From positions 1 through 7,555 of the forward strand of contig CALLYX010000322.1 in assembly GCA_937858775.1 (NCBI GenBank): a stretch of DNA of 7,555 nt, given 5' to 3'. The DNA is from an uncultured bacterium. GTDB taxonomy: Bacteria > Auribacterota > Tritonobacteria > UBA1439. Shown one piece after another: positions 5,565-7,555 of the stretch. The notes under the pieces were generated by a model, which saw only the letters and a program-made list of their open reading frames with translations, was not told the origin of the DNA and did no database searches. A program made the position numbers and the translations under genes. Position 1 is the stretch's first letter. Each line of letters starts with the position of its first letter.

Positions 5565-5917
5565 TCATAGAGGACAGCGCGACCGACGCCGCGATCGTGA
5601 AGGAGCTTCTCGAAAAGGAGGGGATCAAGGTCGAGGTCTCCGTATCCGGAAAGGACGGCGTGGAGAAGGCGTTGTCTCTGGCGCCGGATCTCATCGTCCT
5701 GGACATCCTCCTCCCCGACATCAGCGGCTTCGACGTCTGCGCGAAACTCAAGGAGAAGGCGTCGCTCACCGGCACGATCGTCGTCGTGCTGAGCGTCAAG
5801 GACAACATCGAGGATATCACCAGGGCGTTCCACGTGGGCGCCGACGACTATATCATCAAGCCGCCCCTTCCCGAGCTGCTCATACGGAAGATAAAGCTGT
5901 ATCTCGGTATTCGGTGA
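5546..5917 (+). CDS. Single-domain response regulator (CheY-like receiver)
   Basis: This 123-residue protein is a receiver domain only. The acidic pocket is Glu9-Asp10, the phospho-acceptor is Asp53 in LIVLDILLPDISG, the switch hydroxyl is Ser83 and the conserved lysine is Lys105 in IIKPP. No DNA-binding, GGDEF or other output domain follows, so it acts by protein contact or as a phosphate shuttle, probably with the Hpt protein encoded just upstream. ATG 5546 has an excellent AGGAGGGG ribosome binding site (5533-5540, 5 nt away) located inside the Hpt coding region. The genes overlap by 19 nt. Whether it signals to motility, development or metabolism cannot be told from the sequence. Confidence 0.95.
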   Translation: MPKKVLIIEDSATDAAIVKELLEKEGIKVEVSVSGKDGVEKALSLAPDLIVLDILLPDISGFDVCAKLKEKASLTGTIVVVLSVKDNIEDITRAFHVGADDYIIKPPLPELLIRKIKLYLGIR

Positions 5918-5954
5918 GGCCGGGGTCGGGGCCGCCGCGCGTACAGGGCCATCC

Positions 5955-7340
5955 ATGAGCGTCATCCATCTCCAGGCGAAGGACCTGCCGAGGAAGTGGT
6001 ACAACCTCGCCGCCGACCTGCCGACCCCCCCCTATCCGCCGCTGACGCCCGACGGGAAACCGGTGACCGCGGAGATGCTGGCCCCCGTCTTCCCGATGAA
6101 CCTCATCGAGCAGGAGATGAGCGTCGAGCGCTGGATCGACATCCCGCCGGGGGTTCTCGAAATCCTCTCGCGGTGGAGGCCCACACCCCTTCGCAGGGCG
6201 CGCCATCTCGAGAGGCGACTGAAGACCCCGGCGCGGATCTACTACAAGGACGAAAGCGTCAGCCCCCCCGGCAGCCACAAGCCGAACACCGCCGTGGCGC
6301 AGGCGTGGTACAACAAGGAGTTCGGGGTCAGGAGGCTCGTCACGGAGACCGGGGCCGGGCAGTGGGGCTGCGCCCTTGCGTTCGCCTGCACGCTGCTGGG
6401 CCTCGAGTGCAAGGTGTTCATGGTCCGCATCAGCTTCGACCAGAAACCGCTCCGCAAGATCATGATGAGGATATGGGGCGCGGAGTGCGTTGCGAGCCCG
6501 AGCGAGCAGACGAACTCCGGGCGCGCGATCCTGGCGAAGACGCCCGACACCCCGGGGAGTCTCGGGATAGCCATCAGCGAGGCGGTCGAAACGGCGGTGG
6601 GCGACCGCTCCGGCGGCACGCGATACTCCCTCGGGAGCGTGCTGAACCACGTCCTCCTGCACCAGACGGTAATCGGGCTGGAGGCCCGGGAACAGCTCAG
6701 GCGCGCGGGGGAGAAGAAGCCCGACATCGTCATCGGCTGCGCCGGCGGGGGGAGCAACTTCGCCGGCATATCCTTTCCGTTTGTGTGCGACAAGATCCAC
6801 GGCGCCGATATCGCCGTCATACCCGTCGAGCCCACGGCATGCCCGACGATGACCCGCGGGCCGTTCGCCTACGACTTCGGAGACACCGCGCATCTGACCC
6901 CCCTTATCGCCATGTACACGCTCGGCCACGCCTTCGTCCCGCCGCCGATCCACGCGGGGGGGCTGCGCTACCACGGCATGGCGCCGCTTGTGAGCCAGGG
7001 GATCGTCGAGGGGTTGATGGCGCCGCGGGCCTACGACCAGCTGAAATGCTACTCCGCGGCGATGGCCTGGGCCGCGACGGAGGGGCCGATCTGCGCCCCG
7101 GAGACGAGCCACGCCATCGCCTGCGCGATCGAGGAGGCGGAAAAGGCCAGGGAGGAAGGGAAGGAGAAGGTTATCCTCTTCTGCTACAGCGGCCACGGCC
7201 TCATGGATCTGGCGGGCTACGACCGCCACCTCTCGGGGGAGCTCACCGACTACGTCCTCCCCGAGGACGCCCTCCGGGAGTCTATAGGCAACCTCGACGG
7301 CCTTCCCCGCGCCGCGAAACGGCGGTCGGGGAAGTGGTGA
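5955..7340 (+). CDS. trpB: Tryptophan synthase beta chain, TrpB2 type
   Basis: This PLP enzyme condenses L-serine with indole to form L-tryptophan. The 461-residue length and N-terminal extension (KWYNLAADLPTPPYPPLTPD, about 14-33, then PVFPMNLIEQEMSVERWIDI) are typical of the TrpB2 branch rather than the roughly 400-residue TrpB1 that partners tightly with TrpA. The PLP Schiff-base lysine is Lys109 in GSHKPNTA, the catalytic glutamate is probably Glu131 in ETGAGQWG, and the PLP phosphate loop is GGGSN at 264-268. SLGIAISEAVE and CYSGHGLMDL are further family blocks. ATG 5955 has a modest AGGG six nt upstream. No trpA or other trp gene is adjacent, so it may salvage indole or serve as the only beta chain; related TrpB2-like enzymes with other substrates exist. 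It starts 37 nt after the response regulator gene and may share its transcript. Confidence 0.93.
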   Translation: MSVIHLQAKDLPRKWYNLAADLPTPPYPPLTPDGKPVTAEMLAPVFPMNLIEQEMSVERWIDIPPGVLEILSRWRPTPLRRARHLERRLKTPARIYYKDESVSPPGSHKPNTAVAQAWYNKEFGVRRLVTETGAGQWGCALAFACTLLGLECKVFMVRISFDQKPLRKIMMRIWGAECVASPSEQTNSGRAILAKTPDTPGSLGIAISEAVETAVGDRSGGTRYSLGSVLNHVLLHQTVIGLEAREQLRRAGEKKPDIVIGCAGGGSNFAGISFPFVCDKIHGADIAVIPVEPTACPTMTRGPFAYDFGDTAHLTPLIAMYTLGHAFVPPPIHAGGLRYHGMAPLVSQGIVEGLMAPRAYDQLKCYSAAMAWAATEGPICAPETSHAIACAIEEAEKAREEGKEKVILFCYSGHGLMDLAGYDRHLSGELTDYVLPEDALRESIGNLDGLPRAAKRRSGKW

Positions 7341-7371
7341 GATAGCGCGCGCCCGAACGAGCCGCCCGCCC

Positions 7372-7555
7372 CTAGATCGGGACGTGCCCGTTTCCCCCCG
7401 CCGGCAGCGGCGCGCCCCCCTCCCCTCCGGCGCGGCCGCGATTCCATCGCGTCTCCCCCTGCGGCTCGATCTTCAGCGTGGCGGGGGTGGACGGCACGAA
7501 ATCCCCGTCGGCGGCGGGCGCCGACTGGAGTCCCCGGACAAGCCGGTGGGAGCGC
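7372..7555 (-). CDS. C-terminal end of an unrecognised protein (5' part outside window)
   Basis: A minus-strand frame runs open from the window edge to a TAG at 7372-7374, giving about 60 C-terminal residues. It contains protein-like sequence (LQSAPAADGDFVPSTPATLK, then IEPQGETRWNRG) and a Gly/Pro-rich tail ending GNGHVPI. Third codon positions are nearly all G or C, as in the sure genes here, which the other frames do not match as well. I do not recognise the family. It converges on trpB2 with only about 31 nt between the stop codons and no clear terminator. Confidence 0.5.
   Translation of the reverse strand, partial: RSHRLVRGLQSAPAADGDFVPSTPATLKIEPQGETRWNRGRAGGEGGAPLPAGGNGHVPI

Noticed and set aside
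5027..6004. Minus-strand open frame across tRNA-His, Hpt and receiver genes
   Set aside because: It runs through a tRNA gene and antisense to two recognised domains, so it is not a real gene.
5880..7229. Minus-strand open frame of about 449 codons over trpB2
   Set aside because: Antisense to a well-supported PLP enzyme; composition typical of a GC-rich shadow frame.
5996..7345. Second + strand frame of about 449 codons over trpB2
   Set aside because: It is the +1-shifted frame of trpB2, Arg/Gly/Pro-rich and without motifs.

Overview
This is a GC-rich (about 70% by eye) bacterial chromosomal window that reads as ordinary single-copy genome rather than as a phage, plasmid or island. The gene content (RF1, PrmC, MurA, a tRNA-His with encoded G-1 and CCA, and compact same-strand genes with purine-rich ribosome binding sites) says Bacteria with a peptidoglycan wall. 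I cannot name a phylum; an uncultured environmental lineage is plausible. No IS, integrase, CRISPR array or phage gene was seen.

Layout. Positions 56-3427 hold prfA, prmC and murA in a row on the + strand. RF1 is the substrate of PrmC, which methylates the GGQ glutamine, and MurA starts peptidoglycan precursor synthesis. Directly after murA, in the same frame, comes a small membrane protein (about 3455-4072) with the His/Asp pattern of YdjM/DUF457-type putative metal-dependent hydrolases. Its open frame has no ATG, GTG or TTG where the protein must begin; an ATC sits behind a strong Shine-Dalgarno sequence, so it either uses a rare AUC start or carries a one-base change.

Positions 3986-4352 are the least settled part. 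They hold an A+T-richer pocket, a candidate minus-strand promoter, a possible minus-strand small gene and a pair of near-identical direct repeats. A clean nitroreductase follows (4353-4847), then a non-coding stretch with a 15-bp tandem repeat and a promoter-like -10 box in front of tRNA-His(GUG) (5007-5084).

After the tRNA lies a stand-alone histidine phosphotransfer (Hpt) protein whose end overlaps the start of a stand-alone receiver-domain response regulator (5151-5917): two relay modules with no kinase or output domain in view. They are followed after 37 nt by a TrpB2-type tryptophan synthase beta chain (5955-7340). The window closes with the C-terminal end of an unrecognised minus-strand gene (7372-7555) that converges on trpB2.

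The most useful observations are the non-canonical start after murA, the small minus-strand locus with its indel-bearing repeat, and the orphan Hpt/receiver pair. I found no strong evidence for a wholly new multi-gene system.
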